IMG/VR virus record: IMGVR_UViG_3300046004_000177 | Span: 1 to 32,745 of that record | Length of the DNA stretch: 32,745 nt | DNA from: a virus | Direction: 5' to 3' (one strand) | In this document: positions 1 through 8,425 of the stretch, piece by piece | Layout: every line of letters starts with the position of its first letter | How positions within the stretch are numbered: position 1 is the stretch's first letter | Position numbers and translations under genes: made by a program | The notes under the pieces: model-generated | Databases searched by the model: none | What the model saw: only the letters and a program-made list of their open reading frames with translations | What the model was told of the DNA's origin: nothing

Positions 1-1
1 T

Positions 2-202
2 ATAAACGGGCATAAGACAGAGAGATTTGTTGATTATGAGTCAACAAGTCTTGTGTGTGATTGTGGTGAGGAGACTCATCGCATTTTATCTGCACCAGCT
101 TTTAAGCTAGAAGGGTGGTCTGGAGCGTTTCCATCGTCGCATGGGAAGTTCGAGAAAAGTCACTTAGATAGATTGAAAGCCGAGCAGAAACTCAACTCAT
201 AA
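2..202 (+). CDS. FmdB-like zinc-ribbon protein (5' end cut by window edge)
   Basis: The reading frame is open from the left edge and stops with TAA at 200-202, so the N-terminus is missing. The visible 66 residues begin INGHKTERFVDY and contain a CDCG knuckle, followed by a SAPAFKLEGW stretch. This fits the small FmdB-type zinc-ribbon proteins that many phages carry between portal and scaffold. In that family the first Cys pair lies at the extreme N-terminus, which is outside this window. The function in phages is not established; a structural or assembly-associated role is inferred from its position. The next gene, scaffold, starts 58 nt downstream with its own ribosome binding site. Confidence 0.65.
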   Translation: MNGHKTERFVDYESTSLVCDCGEETHRILSAPAFKLEGWSGAFPSSHGKFEKSHLDRLKAEQKLNS

Positions 203-260
203 GCAATTATGCCGAGTTGAATCTCCTACAACCGATTGACGGCAGGAAAAGGAAATAAGT

Positions 261-1004
261 ATGTTGATTGATGATGACAAAGAAGAGTTGGGTGAGTTAG
301 AGATCGAAGAACAGAAGATTTCGCAAAAGCCTGAACTTCCTGAGAAATACAGGGATAAAAGTTTAGACGAGATTGTGAGGATGCACCAAGAGGCTGAAAA
401 GCTAATTGGAAAGCAAGCACAGGAAGTAGGCGAGGTCAGAAAGTTAGCCGATGAACTTATCAAACAGAACCTTGGTTCACGACAGCAACAGACTAGACAG
501 GATGAGCCTGAAGTAGATTTCTTTGAGAATCCACAGAAGGCAGTTCAAAGGACTGTTGATAATCACCCTGACATCCTAGCGGCACGACAAGTAACGCAAG
601 AGATGAAAAGGGCGCAAATTCAGCAAAGGTTAGCGCAAGAACATCCCGACTTTGGCGACATTGCCAGAGATCAGGACTTTGCAAATTGGGTGAAGTCTAG
701 CCCTATTCGCATTAAGATTTTTGAGCAAGCCGATTCTGGATATGATTTCGACTCAGCCAATGAATTGCTATCTACCTATAAACAGCTACGCACTGTAAAA
801 AGTAAGCAAGTAAGTGATGAGGGTGAGGTAACTCGCAAGCAGAACTTAAAGGCAGTAGGTGTTGATGTAGGTGGTTCTGGTGAATCATCAAAGAAAGTAT
901 ATCGTAGGGCTGACCTTATTCAGCTTCAGTTGAGAGACCCAGATCGTTATGCTTCGCTTGCTGATGAAATTTATCAAGCGTATGCAGAGAAACGGGTTCG
1001 TTAA
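261..1004 (+). CDS. Capsid scaffolding protein
   Basis: A 247-residue, strongly charged and predominantly helical protein. It has an acidic N-terminus (MLIDDDKEELGELE), a long Lys/Glu/Gln-rich middle and a basic C-terminus ending YAEKRVR. It lies directly before the major capsid gene, the usual place for a phage scaffold, and no hydrophobic segment or enzyme motif is visible. A role as internal scaffold guiding coat assembly, with the basic C-terminus contacting coat, is inferred from position and composition. The start is supported by an AAGGAAA ribosome binding site a few bases upstream of ATG 261. A minor head protein is the main alternative. Confidence 0.75.
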   Translation: MLIDDDKEELGELEIEEQKISQKPELPEKYRDKSLDEIVRMHQEAEKLIGKQAQEVGEVRKLADELIKQNLGSRQQQTRQDEPEVDFFENPQKAVQRTVDNHPDILAARQVTQEMKRAQIQQRLAQEHPDFGDIARDQDFANWVKSSPIRIKIFEQADSGYDFDSANELLSTYKQLRTVKSKQVSDEGEVTRKQNLKAVGVDVGGSGESSKKVYRRADLIQLQLRDPDRYASLADEIYQAYAEKRVR

Positions 1005-1027
1005 AATTTGTTTTAGGAGATTTAATC

Positions 1028-1990
1028 ATGGCATATCCAACACCAGCGGTAACAGTAACCACCGCAGCAACGTTCATTCCAGAAATCTGGTCTGACGAAA
1101 TCGTAGCCGCTTACAAGAAAAACCTTGTTTTGGCTAACATCGTAATGAAGATGAACTTCAAAGGTAAGAAGGGCGATGTAGTTCACATTCCCGCACCTAC
1201 CCGTGGTTCTGCTTCAGCAAAAGCGGCATCTACTGCCGTTACTCTGATTGCCGCAACTGAGACAGAAGTTCTGGTTAACATTAACCAACACTTCGAGTAT
1301 TCACGTTTCATTGAGGACATCGTTGAAGCCCAAGCCTTGAACAGCTTGCGCCAGTTCTACACTGCTGATGCGGGCTATGCGCTTGCCAAGCAAGTAGACA
1401 CTAGCTTGATCCAATTGGGTCGTGCATTCAATGGTGCTACTGTCGGTACTGATGACTACGCAACAAGCAATACAACCACTAAAGCCTTCATTGGCGGTGA
1501 TGGTACTACTGCTTATAACAGCACTACATCCAATGCTTCCGCATTGACTGACGCTGCTATTCGTCGCACCATTCAGCGTTTGGATGACAACGACACTCCT
1601 ATGGATGGTCGCTTCTTTATCATTCCTCCTTCAAGCCGCAATACGTTGATGGGTCTTGCCCGTTACACAGAACAGGCTTTTGTGGGTAATGGCAATGCCA
1701 TTCGCAATGGTGAAATCGGTCAACTGTATGGTATCCCCGTGTATACATCTAGCAATGCTGATACTGGTGCTGGTAACTCCACCACTGATCGTATCTGCTT
1801 GATGGGTCACAAGGACTCTATGGTTTTGGTTGAGCAAGTGGGCATCCGTTCACAGACTCAGTACAAGCAAGACTTCTTGGCTACCTTGTTCACATCTGAC
1901 ACACTTTATGGTGTGAAAGCAATGCGTACAGCCGCCACAACTGGTGCAGCTTTGTCTTCTAGCGCATTTGCGTTAGCAGTTCCAGCCTAA
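1028..1990 (+). CDS. Major capsid protein (HK97-fold type)
   Basis: A 320-residue protein with the look of HK97-fold coat proteins of podoviruses. The N-terminus MAYPTPAVTVTTAATFIPEI is followed by IWSDEIVAAYKKNLVLANIV, a G-K-K-GD-V-HIPAP beta segment and a helix-rich region (residues about 88-135). A later TPMDGRFFIIPPSSRN segment and a C-terminal beta region (KAMRTAATTGA) resemble the P-domain and A-domain of this fold. The strong AGGAGA ribosome binding site 7 nt upstream suits a highly expressed gene, and an intrinsic terminator lies just past the stop. Position after scaffold makes the assignment firm; the exact family was not checked. Confidence 0.9.
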   Translation: MAYPTPAVTVTTAATFIPEIWSDEIVAAYKKNLVLANIVMKMNFKGKKGDVVHIPAPTRGSASAKAASTAVTLIAATETEVLVNINQHFEYSRFIEDIVEAQALNSLRQFYTADAGYALAKQVDTSLIQLGRAFNGATVGTDDYATSNTTTKAFIGGDGTTAYNSTTSNASALTDAAIRRTIQRLDDNDTPMDGRFFIIPPSSRNTLMGLARYTEQAFVGNGNAIRNGEIGQLYGIPVYTSSNADTGAGNSTTDRICLMGHKDSMVLVEQVGIRSQTQYKQDFLATLFTSDTLYGVKAMRTAATTGAALSSSAFALAVPA

Positions 1991-2002
1991 TAGTTGCCTT
2001 TT

Positions 2003-2033
2003 CCCCTCGCCTTAATCGGTGGGGGGATTTTTT
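2003..2033 (+). terminator. Intrinsic terminator after major capsid gene
   Basis: A 9-bp stem CCCCTCGCC/GGTGGGGGG (two G-T wobbles) with a 6-nt loop TTAATC is followed by ATTTTTT. It starts 12 nt after the coat stop codon and would limit read-through into the genes downstream. Confidence 0.8.
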
Positions 2034-2051
2034 ACATCAAGGAGATTTATT

Positions 2052-2375
2052 ATGGCAGCAGCAACAGCAGTCGTTTCCCGCAGGGGTAATGACCAGTTCC
2101 GTGGTTTGTTTACAGACACTTGGGACGTTTCATGCACTCTTGATAGCGGATCAGTAGCTACTACTGCAACCGCTACAGATACAGTTACAGTACCAGGCGT
2201 TGCTTTGGGCGACATGGTTATCGGTATGTCTGTTGGCGTTTCTGAAGCAGGTTTGGTTCGTAGAGCCTATGTTTCAGCCGCTAACACAGTTACTATCGTG
2301 ACTTACAACCCTACAGCAGGTTCTGTAGACTTGGCATCAACTACATTGACCTTAATCATTGGTCGTGCAGTTTAA
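2052..2375 (+). CDS. Small virion protein next to coat gene (possible head decoration)
   Basis: A 107-residue Ala/Thr/Val-rich protein, beta-strand-like, with no Cys and no membrane segment. The start at 2052 (MAAATAVVSRRGND) is chosen because an AAGGAG site sits just upstream. A longer in-frame start at 2019 would lie inside the terminator hairpin. The gene is bracketed by two intrinsic terminators (2003-2033 and 2378-2404), so its dose is probably set separately from coat. I do not recognise a named family. A head decoration or cement protein is an inference from composition and position. Confidence 0.7.
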   Translation: MAAATAVVSRRGNDQFRGLFTDTWDVSCTLDSGSVATTATATDTVTVPGVALGDMVIGMSVGVSEAGLVRRAYVSAANTVTIVTYNPTAGSVDLASTTLTLIIGRAV

Positions 2376-2377
2376 TT

Positions 2378-2404
2378 AAAGGGGGCTAATACCCCCCTTT
2401 TTTT
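2378..2404 (+). terminator. Intrinsic terminator
   Basis: Perfect stem AAAGGGGG/CCCCCTTT with a short CTAAT-type loop that runs directly into a T tract. It begins 3 nt after the TAA of the preceding gene. This is the second terminator within 400 bp of the coat gene. Confidence 0.85.
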
Positions 2405-2413
2405 GGAGTTTTT

Positions 2414-2590
2414 ATGGCTACTTTTCGTTGCTTAAAGTCGGGAACATTGGTTACTTTCATCTATCAGCATGATATTGATAGCATGAAAGGTCATGAAGGA
2501 TACGTCCTTGTTGAGGAAACTTTAAAGAAAGACGAAGATAAACCTAAGGTTGGAAGACCAAAGAAAGAGGTTTCAAATGTCGGAAATTGA
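2414..2590 (+). CDS. Small uncharacterised structural-operon protein
   Basis: A 58-residue ORF beginning MATFRCLKSGTLVTF, with a TTGGAG ribosome binding site at 2403-2408. The N-terminal half looks beta-like. The C-terminal half is a charged Lys/Glu tail (KKDEDKPKVGRPKKE). It overlaps the next gene by 14 nt, which suggests translational coupling. Similar short proteins sit after coat genes in related phages as I recall them, but no function is known to me. Confidence 0.65.
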   Translation: MATFRCLKSGTLVTFIYQHDIDSMKGHEGYVLVEETLKKDEDKPKVGRPKKEVSNVGN

Positions 2591-2780
2591 TCCAAGAGAG
2601 TTCGGCAAATTGGAAGCTCAAGTTGAGGCTTTACAGAATGAAGTCCATGCACTTCGCCAAGATATAAAAACCCTTTTAGAGATGGCAAACAAATCTAAAG
2701 GTGGTTTCTTTGTTGGAATGGCTATCGCTTCTGTTGTTGGCGGTATCATTTCTTTTGTTGCAACCAAGCTAGTTCGATAA
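2577..2780 (+). CDS. Small coiled-coil plus C-terminal membrane segment protein
   Basis: A 67-residue protein. Residues about 8-40 form a heptad-like helix (FGKLEAQVEALQNEVHALRQ), and residues about 46-64 are a hydrophobic Gly-rich transmembrane segment ending in basic residues (TKLVR). The ATG at 2577 is preferred over an upstream TTG at 2550 because a purine-rich AAAGAGG lies before it. The shape is like XhlA-type hemolysin/holin accessory proteins, but position among head genes does not demand a lysis role. Function is open; a membrane-anchored assembly or lysis accessory is possible. Confidence 0.7.
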   Translation: MSEIDPREFGKLEAQVEALQNEVHALRQDIKTLLEMANKSKGGFFVGMAIASVVGGIISFVATKLVR

Positions 2781-2788
2781 GGATTTAT

Positions 2789-2974
2789 ATGCCACAAGTT
2801 GGAAACAAGAAATTCCCATACACAGAAAAAGGCGAGAAAGAAGCCAAAGAGTATGGAAAAAAGAAGTCTATGCCTGTCACTGTGATGATTGCTATTGGTA
2901 AGCCTAAAGCAATGCCTACCCGTGGTGGTCGCACCGCTACCAATATGATGAAGAAATCCACAAGGGGTAAATAA
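2789..2974 (+). CDS. Small basic protein, unknown function
   Basis: A 61-residue, highly basic protein (MPQVGNKKFPYTEKGEKEAK) with many Lys and Arg residues and a C-terminal KKSTRGK. There are no Cys or hydrophobic segments. An AAGGATT site precedes the ATG, and the stop overlaps the next start (TAATG). Short Lys-rich proteins of this kind recur in podovirus structural operons. A nucleic-acid or virion-associated role is a guess from charge only. Confidence 0.65.
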   Translation: MPQVGNKKFPYTEKGEKEAKEYGKKKSMPVTVMIAIGKPKAMPTRGGRTATNMMKKSTRGK

Positions 2975-3255
2975 TGGCTATAACTGCTCCAATTACACTT
3001 TTGAATGCCGTTGTCGCTACTGGAGCATCAACCGCAGTCCAAGTCGATGCTGGTCAACCTGCATTCTTACAAGTTTCAGGCATTACAAGTGCTACTGTTG
3101 CTTTACAAGGAAGTCTGGACGGGGTAACCTTTTCAACGATTGGTACGGCCTTAACTGGTGATGGCATGATTACTGTAGCTAATGCGCCTAAGTATCTAAG
3201 AGCCAATTGCACAGTTTATGTAACTGGAACAATCACTGCCAAGATCATGTACTGA
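2974..3255 (+). CDS. Small beta-rich virion-associated protein
   Basis: A 93-residue protein made of alternating hydrophobic and Thr/Ser/Gly stretches (MAITAPITLLNAVVATGAST), typical of small beta-sandwich virion proteins. It has no Cys and no membrane segment. Its start overlaps the previous stop by one base (TAATG). It may be a head fibre or decoration subunit. That reading rests on composition and on its place between head and tail genes, not on a recognised family. Confidence 0.65.
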   Translation: MAITAPITLLNAVVATGASTAVQVDAGQPAFLQVSGITSATVALQGSLDGVTFSTIGTALTGDGMITVANAPKYLRANCTVYVTGTITAKIMY

Positions 3256-3256
3256 T

Positions 3257-3412
3257 ATGAAAACCAAAGCCCAAAAGAAGATCAGCAAAGTTATGACTGA
3301 GTTTGGTAAGGGCAAGTTGACTACCAATAAAAAGGTCGTTACTAATCCAAAACAGGCTTTGGCTATTGCTTTATCCGAAGCAGGTATGTCTAAACCAAAG
3401 GGTAAGAAATGA
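3257..3412 (+). CDS. DUF6496-like small basic protein
   Basis: A 51-residue protein starting MKTKAQKKISKVMTEFGKGK and containing NPKQALAIALSEAG near the C-terminus. That combination (a KxxKVMxEFxxGKL block, then a QAxAIALSEA block) is what I remember for DUF6496, a family of tiny phage and bacterial proteins of unknown function. The ATG lies 1 nt after the previous stop, and its stop overlaps the next ATG (ATGA). Lys-rich; it might bind DNA, but this is unproven. Confidence 0.75.
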   Translation: MKTKAQKKISKVMTEFGKGKLTTNKKVVTNPKQALAIALSEAGMSKPKGKK

Positions 3413-3702
3413 AATCTCCTGTTTGGCAAACAAAAGAAGGAAAAAACCCCAAGGGGGGCTTGAATGCCAAAGGTAGAGCATCGTATAATGCAGAAACAGG
3501 TGGCAATTTAAAACCACCAGTCAAGTCGGGAGATAACCCTCGTAGGGCATCCTTTTTAGCACGAATGGGCAATATGCCTGGCGCTGAGATGAAAGATGGA
3601 AAGCCTACCCGACTTTTACTTTCTCTTAGAGCTTGGGGCGCAACGTCCAAGGAAGACGCTAAAGCTAAGGCTAAAGCGATCTCTAAGAGGAATATGAAGT
3701 GA
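3409..3702 (+). CDS. DUF6321-like phage protein
   Basis: A 97-residue basic protein starting MKSPVWQTKEGKNPKGGLNA, followed by GRASYNAETGGNLKPPVKSG and an RRASFLARMGNMPG segment. This W-Q-x-K-E-G-K-NP-x-GGLN-KGR pattern is the signature I associate with DUF6321, small proteins common in cyanophage and other phage genomes near structural genes. Function is unknown. It overlaps both neighbours by 4 nt (ATGA at the start, GTGA at the end), so it is translated as part of the chain. Confidence 0.75.
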   Translation: MKSPVWQTKEGKNPKGGLNAKGRASYNAETGGNLKPPVKSGDNPRRASFLARMGNMPGAEMKDGKPTRLLLSLRAWGATSKEDAKAKAKAISKRNMK

Positions 3703-4034
3703 GACCAATCTCAGTCGGAATTAACCCTACAGCTAATACGCTGACAACTGTTTATACAGTTCCTACGGGTTATTACGCCAAGTTTACTGTGATGTACATT
3801 CACAATACTGGCGGTTCGACTAAGCACATTACTGTTCAGTGGTATGACGCAAGTACCGCTACAACCTTGGACATTCTTACGTCTTACAACTTAACTTCTA
3901 AAGAATACCTTGAATTCAATGGTGTTGCTTACATCGTTTTAGAAGAAGGCGATAGGATTCAACTTACAACTGAAGCGGCAAGTTCCTTCAGTTTTATTGC
4001 CACATTTGAGGTTCAGGGAGCACAAAGAACATGA
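3699..4034 (+). CDS. Small beta-rich virion protein (GTG start)
   Basis: A 111-residue protein beginning at GTG 3699 (read as MRPISVGINPTANTLTTVYT), overlapping the previous stop as GTGA, with an AAGAGG site upstream. The sequence alternates beta strands and Thr-rich turns, with YYAKFTVMYIHNTGG in the middle and FSFIATFEVQG at the end. This resembles small jelly-roll-like virion proteins. It is followed by the head-tail adaptor, with the ATG overlapping its stop. A tail- or neck-associated structural role is inferred from this position. Confidence 0.7.
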   Translation: MRPISVGINPTANTLTTVYTVPTGYYAKFTVMYIHNTGGSTKHITVQWYDASTATTLDILTSYNLTSKEYLEFNGVAYIVLEEGDRIQLTTEAASSFSFIATFEVQGAQRT

Positions 4035-4675
4035 CCTACTTAGAACTTGTCAATGATGTTCTCACCCGCTTGCGTGAGACTAATGTTTCTACAGTCTCAG
4101 AAACAAACTATTCCGCTTTGATTGGCAAGTTTGTCAATGATGCCAAGCGTCAGATTGAAGATGCTTATTCATGGAATGTGTTGTCTCAGACAGTCACAGT
4201 GACTACTACCAGTGGCACAAGTTCATATTCTTTGACAGGTTCAGGTCAGAAGTTTCGTGTTAATGATGCTATTAACACTACCAGTGTTATAACATTGGAT
4301 CACACGACTACTGCGGATATGAACCGCAAGTTGAACTTTGGCACACCTTCACAGTCTATTCCTAGCGAGTTCTGCTTTAACGGGGTAGATGGTAGTGGCG
4401 ACACAAAGATTGACCTGTTTCCTGTTCCCAATGGTGTTTACACACTGAAGTTTGATTTAACCATCCCACAGGCTAATCTGTCTGCTGATGGCACTTCAGT
4501 CAAGGTTTTGGACTATTTGGTTACTCAGAATGCCTATGCTCGTGCTTTGATGGAGCGTGGCGAAGATGGCGGTACAACAACTTCAGATGCCTATGTTTTA
4601 TACAAAGGTATGCTCTCTGATGCTATTGCATTGGAAAGCACTCGTTATCCTGAAGACAACTTTGTGGCGGTGTAA
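4031..4675 (+). CDS. Head-to-tail adaptor protein (SU10/P22 gp4-like)
   Basis: A 214-residue protein starting MTYLELVNDVLTRLRE. The N-terminal helix is followed by SALIGKFVNDAKRQIEDAYSW, a pattern shared by phage adaptor proteins of the SU10 type that bind below the portal and form the upper tail ring. The middle is beta-rich (TVTTTSGTSSYSLTG) and the C-terminus is helical. It is flanked by small head genes and the nozzle gene, the normal podovirus order. Start and stop both overlap neighbours (ATGA at 4031, TAATG at 4675). I am fairly confident of the role; the exact family needs a profile search. Confidence 0.8.
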   Translation: MTYLELVNDVLTRLRETNVSTVSETNYSALIGKFVNDAKRQIEDAYSWNVLSQTVTVTTTSGTSSYSLTGSGQKFRVNDAINTTSVITLDHTTTADMNRKLNFGTPSQSIPSEFCFNGVDGSGDTKIDLFPVPNGVYTLKFDLTIPQANLSADGTSVKVLDYLVTQNAYARALMERGEDGGTTTSDAYVLYKGMLSDAIALESTRYPEDNFVAV

Positions 4676-6219
4676 TGGCTGCTCCTTTACAAAGTCAAAG
4701 CATTAGCGCACCAGGCTTTTTCGGCCTGAACACGCAAGATTCGCCATTAGATTTGGCATCTGGCTTTGCTTTGGTCGCCAATAATTGTGTGATTGACCAA
4801 TATGGTCGTGTTGGCTCTCGCAAGGGCTACACCTTGGTAAACCCCTCATCTGGGAATCTAGGTGCTAATGATGTCACTGTTATCCATGAATTAGTCCAAA
4901 CTGATGGCACTTTGACTCTTTTGTTTGCAGGAAATCTCAAGTTATTCAAACTTGGAACTTCTAATGCAGTGACTGAGTTAACTTATGGTGGTGGTGGTTC
5001 TGCTCCTACGATTACGGCTAATAACTGGCATTGCGCCTCTCTGAATGGGATTACTTATTTTTTCCAATCAGGACACGATCCACTCATCTTTGACCCAGCT
5101 ATAAGTACTACTACTTATCGTAGAGTATCTGAAAAGTCAGGCTATGTTGGTACTGTTCCTCAAGCAAACATTGCTATCTCAGCTTTTGGTCGTTTGTGGG
5201 TGGCTAATACATCTACAGATAAGGTGACTATTAGCTTCTCTGATCTGATTGCAGGTCATGTATGGGGTGGCGGCACAACAGGAACTTTAAATGTTTCTCG
5301 TGTTTGGCCTAATGGTTCAGATGAGATAATGGGTCTAGCGGCTCACAATGACTTCTTATTCATCTTTGGTAAACGACAGATTCTTGTTTACTCTGGTGCT
5401 ACAACTCCCGCTACGCTCCAGTTAAGCGACACAGTAGGCTCTATTGGTTGTATTGCAAGAGACTCTATTCAGTCAATTGGCACTGATGTGATCTTCTTGT
5501 CAGACTCAGGTGTTCGTTCTCTGATGAGAACAATCCAAGAGAAGTCTGCTCCTTTGAGAGACCTATCTAAGAATGTTCGTTCCGATTTAGTTTCATCTTT
5601 GGCAGTAGAGACTCTTGCTAATCTGAAGTCTGTTTACTCAGAGAAGAATGCTTTTTACTTGTTGACTCTACCAACAACAGCACAAGTCTTCTGTTTTGAT
5701 ACAAAGATGCAATTGCAAGATGGTGCATCTAGGGTCACTAAGTGGGATTCAATTACCCCTACATTTCTATATTCGCTTCGCAATGGTGATTTGTATATTG
5801 GCAAGAATGGATATATTGGAAAGTATGGAAGTTTCTTAGATAACACATCTACTTACCGACTTTCTTACTTTACGAATCATGCAGATTTAGGTAATGAAAA
5901 TCAGATTTCTATCCTCAAGAGAATCAAAACAATCGTTATTGGTGGCTCTAACCAGTTCGTCACAATTAAGTGGGGATTTGACTTTGCTGCCAACTATTTG
6001 TCGGGCAATGCTTTTATCCCTGAGCAGAAGAACTATGAGTATGGTCTCGCTGAATATGGTGTGGCAGAATACTCTGGTGGTGTGCTTATTAAGACGCTAG
6101 ATGTGACTGCTTCTGGCGCAGGAAAGATTGTTCAAACTGGTTACGAAACCACCATTAACGGCACACAGTTGTCAATTCAGAAGATTGAGATTCAATCTAA
6201 AAACGGAAAGATATCCTAA
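4675..6219 (+). CDS. Tail nozzle / hub protein (P22 gp10 or T7 gp12-like)
   Basis: A 514-residue, beta-rich protein. The N-terminus ends in GFFGLNTQDSPLDLASGFAL and is followed by NNCVIDQYGRVGSRKGY. This N-terminal pattern is typical of podovirus nozzle proteins, which form the beta-propeller tube tip of the short tail. Later segments such as IMGLAAHNDFLFIFGKRQ and VIFLSDSGVRSL suit propeller blades. It directly follows the adaptor and precedes the fibre gene. Length is within the range for the family. The alternative, a general tail stabilisation protein, would be in the same complex. Confidence 0.8.
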   Translation: MAAPLQSQSISAPGFFGLNTQDSPLDLASGFALVANNCVIDQYGRVGSRKGYTLVNPSSGNLGANDVTVIHELVQTDGTLTLLFAGNLKLFKLGTSNAVTELTYGGGGSAPTITANNWHCASLNGITYFFQSGHDPLIFDPAISTTTYRRVSEKSGYVGTVPQANIAISAFGRLWVANTSTDKVTISFSDLIAGHVWGGGTTGTLNVSRVWPNGSDEIMGLAAHNDFLFIFGKRQILVYSGATTPATLQLSDTVGSIGCIARDSIQSIGTDVIFLSDSGVRSLMRTIQEKSAPLRDLSKNVRSDLVSSLAVETLANLKSVYSEKNAFYLLTLPTTAQVFCFDTKMQLQDGASRVTKWDSITPTFLYSLRNGDLYIGKNGYIGKYGSFLDNTSTYRLSYFTNHADLGNENQISILKRIKTIVIGGSNQFVTIKWGFDFAANYLSGNAFIPEQKNYEYGLAEYGVAEYSGGVLIKTLDVTASGAGKIVQTGYETTINGTQLSIQKIEIQSKNGKIS

Positions 6220-6220
6220 T

Positions 6221-8413
6221 ATGTCGAATTACACAAAATCCACGAATTTCGCTACTAAAGACAACCTTACACCTGGCGATCCGCTAAAGATTGTCCGTGG
6301 TACTGAGATTGACACTGAGTTCAATAACATTGCTACTGCTGTTGCGACAAAGACAGACAACTCTGCTGCCGCAATTACTGGTGGTTCAATTACTGGTATC
6401 ACAGACTTAGCAGTTGCTGATGGCGGTACTGGTGCTTCTACGGCTACTGCGGCTTTAAATAACCTCTTGCCTAGCCAATCAGGTAACTCTAGCAAGTATC
6501 TTCAGACTGATGGCACTAATGCTACTTGGGATGCAATCAGTATCAATACTGGCGACATCACAGGTACTTTAGGTGTTACCAATGGTGGTACTGGTGTAAC
6601 TACCTCTACTGGTACAGGCAATGTAGTGTTGTCAAACTCGCCAACACTGGTGACTCCCGCATTGGGAACTCCTGCTTCTGGTGTGGCTACTAACATAACT
6701 GGTCTGCCAATCTCTACTGGTGTAAGTGGATTGGGTACTGGTGTGGCTACCTTCTTGGGTACACCATCATCTGCGAACTTGATCTCTGCCGTAACAGATG
6801 AAACAGGATCAGGTGCTTTGGTGTTTGCCAATAGCCCAACATTAGTTACTCCCGCCCTAGGAACTCCATCAGCCTTGGTAGGCACAAACATCACAGGCAC
6901 TGCCTCTGGCTTAACTGCGGGTAACGTCACTACTAATGCCAACTTAACAGGTGCAGTCACTTCTAGCGGAAATGCTACATCTCTTGGTTCATTCACTTCT
7001 GCTCAACTATTGGGTGCTTTAACAGACGAAACAGGAACAGGCTCTGCCGTTTTTGCAACAAGCCCGACATTGGTGACACCTTTATTGGGTACACCTACAT
7101 CAGGAGTAGCAACCAACTTAACTGGTTTACCCTTGACAACTGGAGTGACAGGAACTTTACCTACTGCCAATGGCGGTACAAACCTAACATCATTCACATC
7201 AGGCGGTGTGGTTTACGCCTCTAGTACAAGTGCATTGGCTACTGGCTCTGCGCTTTTGTTTGATGGGACTAATCTGGGTGTTGGAGTAACGCCTACAAAC
7301 AAGTTGACAATCGGTGGAACTGATTCTTCAGTATTCTTTAAAAATGCAGGTGCAACAACTGGATATGCCGCAACTCAAATAGTCAACACAGGTGGCAGTT
7401 TTTACATGGGTGTTACCAGTTCAACTGGAGCATTCTGGGCAAATACAAGCGGTAACTATGCCGCCACTATTGGTACAAGCAATGCTACTAACCTTACATT
7501 TGCTACCAACGACAATATCCGAGCCACACTCGACTCATCAGGCAATCTAGGTATTGGTACAAGTTCGCCTGTAGAAAAACTAACTGTTAATGGTGCAATT
7601 GCTGTTACAGGCGCTATTACAGGTCATGGTGCAAACAGAACAACACTTTCACAAGAAGGTGCTAATGGTGCATTCTGGCAATCGTATGGTGCAAACGCAA
7701 GCACATACGGAACTTACAAGTTAAGACAAGCAAGTTCTGATTTCAGTCTTTCTCGTACTGCTGTTGAAATTGATACCTCAGGCAATCTAGGCGTGTCCGT
7801 TACTCCGAGTGCTTGGGCTTCAAGTTACAAAGCATTGGAGGTTAAAAGCAGTGGTGGTCTTGCGGCTGATGGTGCGGCTGATGTTTTGTTGTTGCAAAAC
7901 GCTTATTTAAATTCTAGTGGTCAGTGGATTAGACGTAATGCACAAGCTGTGGGCATCTACAACATTTCGGGTGCATCCCATGTTTGGTATCAGTCAGCAA
8001 GTAGCACAGCAGGGTCTGCAGCAACGCTTACTCAGGCGCTTACATTACATGCCTCTGGTGGTCTGTCATTAGGAAACACAACTGACTATGGCGCTGGAAA
8101 TTTAAGCGTTACTGGTAAAGCAAAGATAATTACTTCAACAGCAATCAATAGTTCAACAGCCACAACAGTAACCACTCAATCCTCTGGCGCAGTACTTTTA
8201 AGGGATAACACAAATGGAGGCACTGCTTTAGTAATAACGGACACAACTGGAGGTTTAGTAATTGTTTCTCAAGTTGGGGCAACAACTTATGTAACTACTT
8301 CCCCAACAGCAACACAAATTCAAGTCACAAATAGTTCTGGAAACATTCAATGTCTTGGGGGTTCTTCCAGAAATGCAGTTACCATTGTTACCACAGCCCT
8401 CCAACTAGATTAA
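6221..8413 (+). CDS. Tail fibre / receptor-binding protein with internal repeats
   Basis: A 730-residue fibre-like protein. Residues 1-45 (MSNYTKSTNFATKDNLTPGD) resemble phage fibre attachment domains. Roughly residues 130-320 hold a collagen-like, Gly/Thr/Ser-rich shaft with three copies of an SPTLVTPxLGTP unit, two of them followed by GVATN-TGLP. The remainder is a beta-rich region with several SGNLG(V/I) turns. No Ser/Asp dyad of an intramolecular chaperone is apparent. The start at ATG 6221 is 1 nt after the nozzle stop; upstream in-frame codons overlap the nozzle gene and are not used. The C-terminal part likely carries host specificity. The homing endonuclease gene follows 12 nt later. 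Confidence 0.8.
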   Translation: MSNYTKSTNFATKDNLTPGDPLKIVRGTEIDTEFNNIATAVATKTDNSAAAITGGSITGITDLAVADGGTGASTATAALNNLLPSQSGNSSKYLQTDGTNATWDAISINTGDITGTLGVTNGGTGVTTSTGTGNVVLSNSPTLVTPALGTPASGVATNITGLPISTGVSGLGTGVATFLGTPSSANLISAVTDETGSGALVFANSPTLVTPALGTPSALVGTNITGTASGLTAGNVTTNANLTGAVTSSGNATSLGSFTSAQLLGALTDETGTGSAVFATSPTLVTPLLGTPTSGVATNLTGLPLTTGVTGTLPTANGGTNLTSFTSGGVVYASSTSALATGSALLFDGTNLGVGVTPTNKLTIGGTDSSVFFKNAGATTGYAATQIVNTGGSFYMGVTSSTGAFWANTSGNYAATIGTSNATNLTFATNDNIRATLDSSGNLGIGTSSPVEKLTVNGAIAVTGAITGHGANRTTLSQEGANGAFWQSYGANASTYGTYKLRQASSDFSLSRTAVEIDTSGNLGVSVTPSAWASSYKALEVKSSGGLAADGAADVLLLQNAYLNSSGQWIRRNAQAVGIYNISGASHVWYQSASSTAGSAATLTQALTLHASGGLSLGNTTDYGAGNLSVTGKAKIITSTAINSSTATTVTTQSSGAVLLRDNTNGGTALVITDTTGGLVIVSQVGATTYVTTSPTATQIQVTNSSGNIQCLGGSSRNAVTIVTTALQLD
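6611..7160 (+). repeat. Three-copy fibre-shaft repeat inside tail fibre gene
   Basis: Three coding repeats each carry an NSP/TSP-TLVTP-LGTP core, located near 6635-6710, 6830-6895 and 7060-7130. They are separated by AVTDETGSGA/ALTDETGTGS linkers. DNA copies have diverged, so they look like old shaft duplications rather than a recent expansion. Confidence 0.7.
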
Positions 8414-8425
8414 AAGTTGTTAAAT

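Noticed and set aside
2019-2051. Longer start for the small virion gene after coat
   Set aside because: The upstream start lies within the terminator hairpin; the ATG at 2052 has a strong ribosome binding site.
6502-7197. Leftward Val/Pro-rich frames opposite the tail fibre
   Set aside because: Shadows of the repetitive fibre shaft; codon pattern follows the forward gene.
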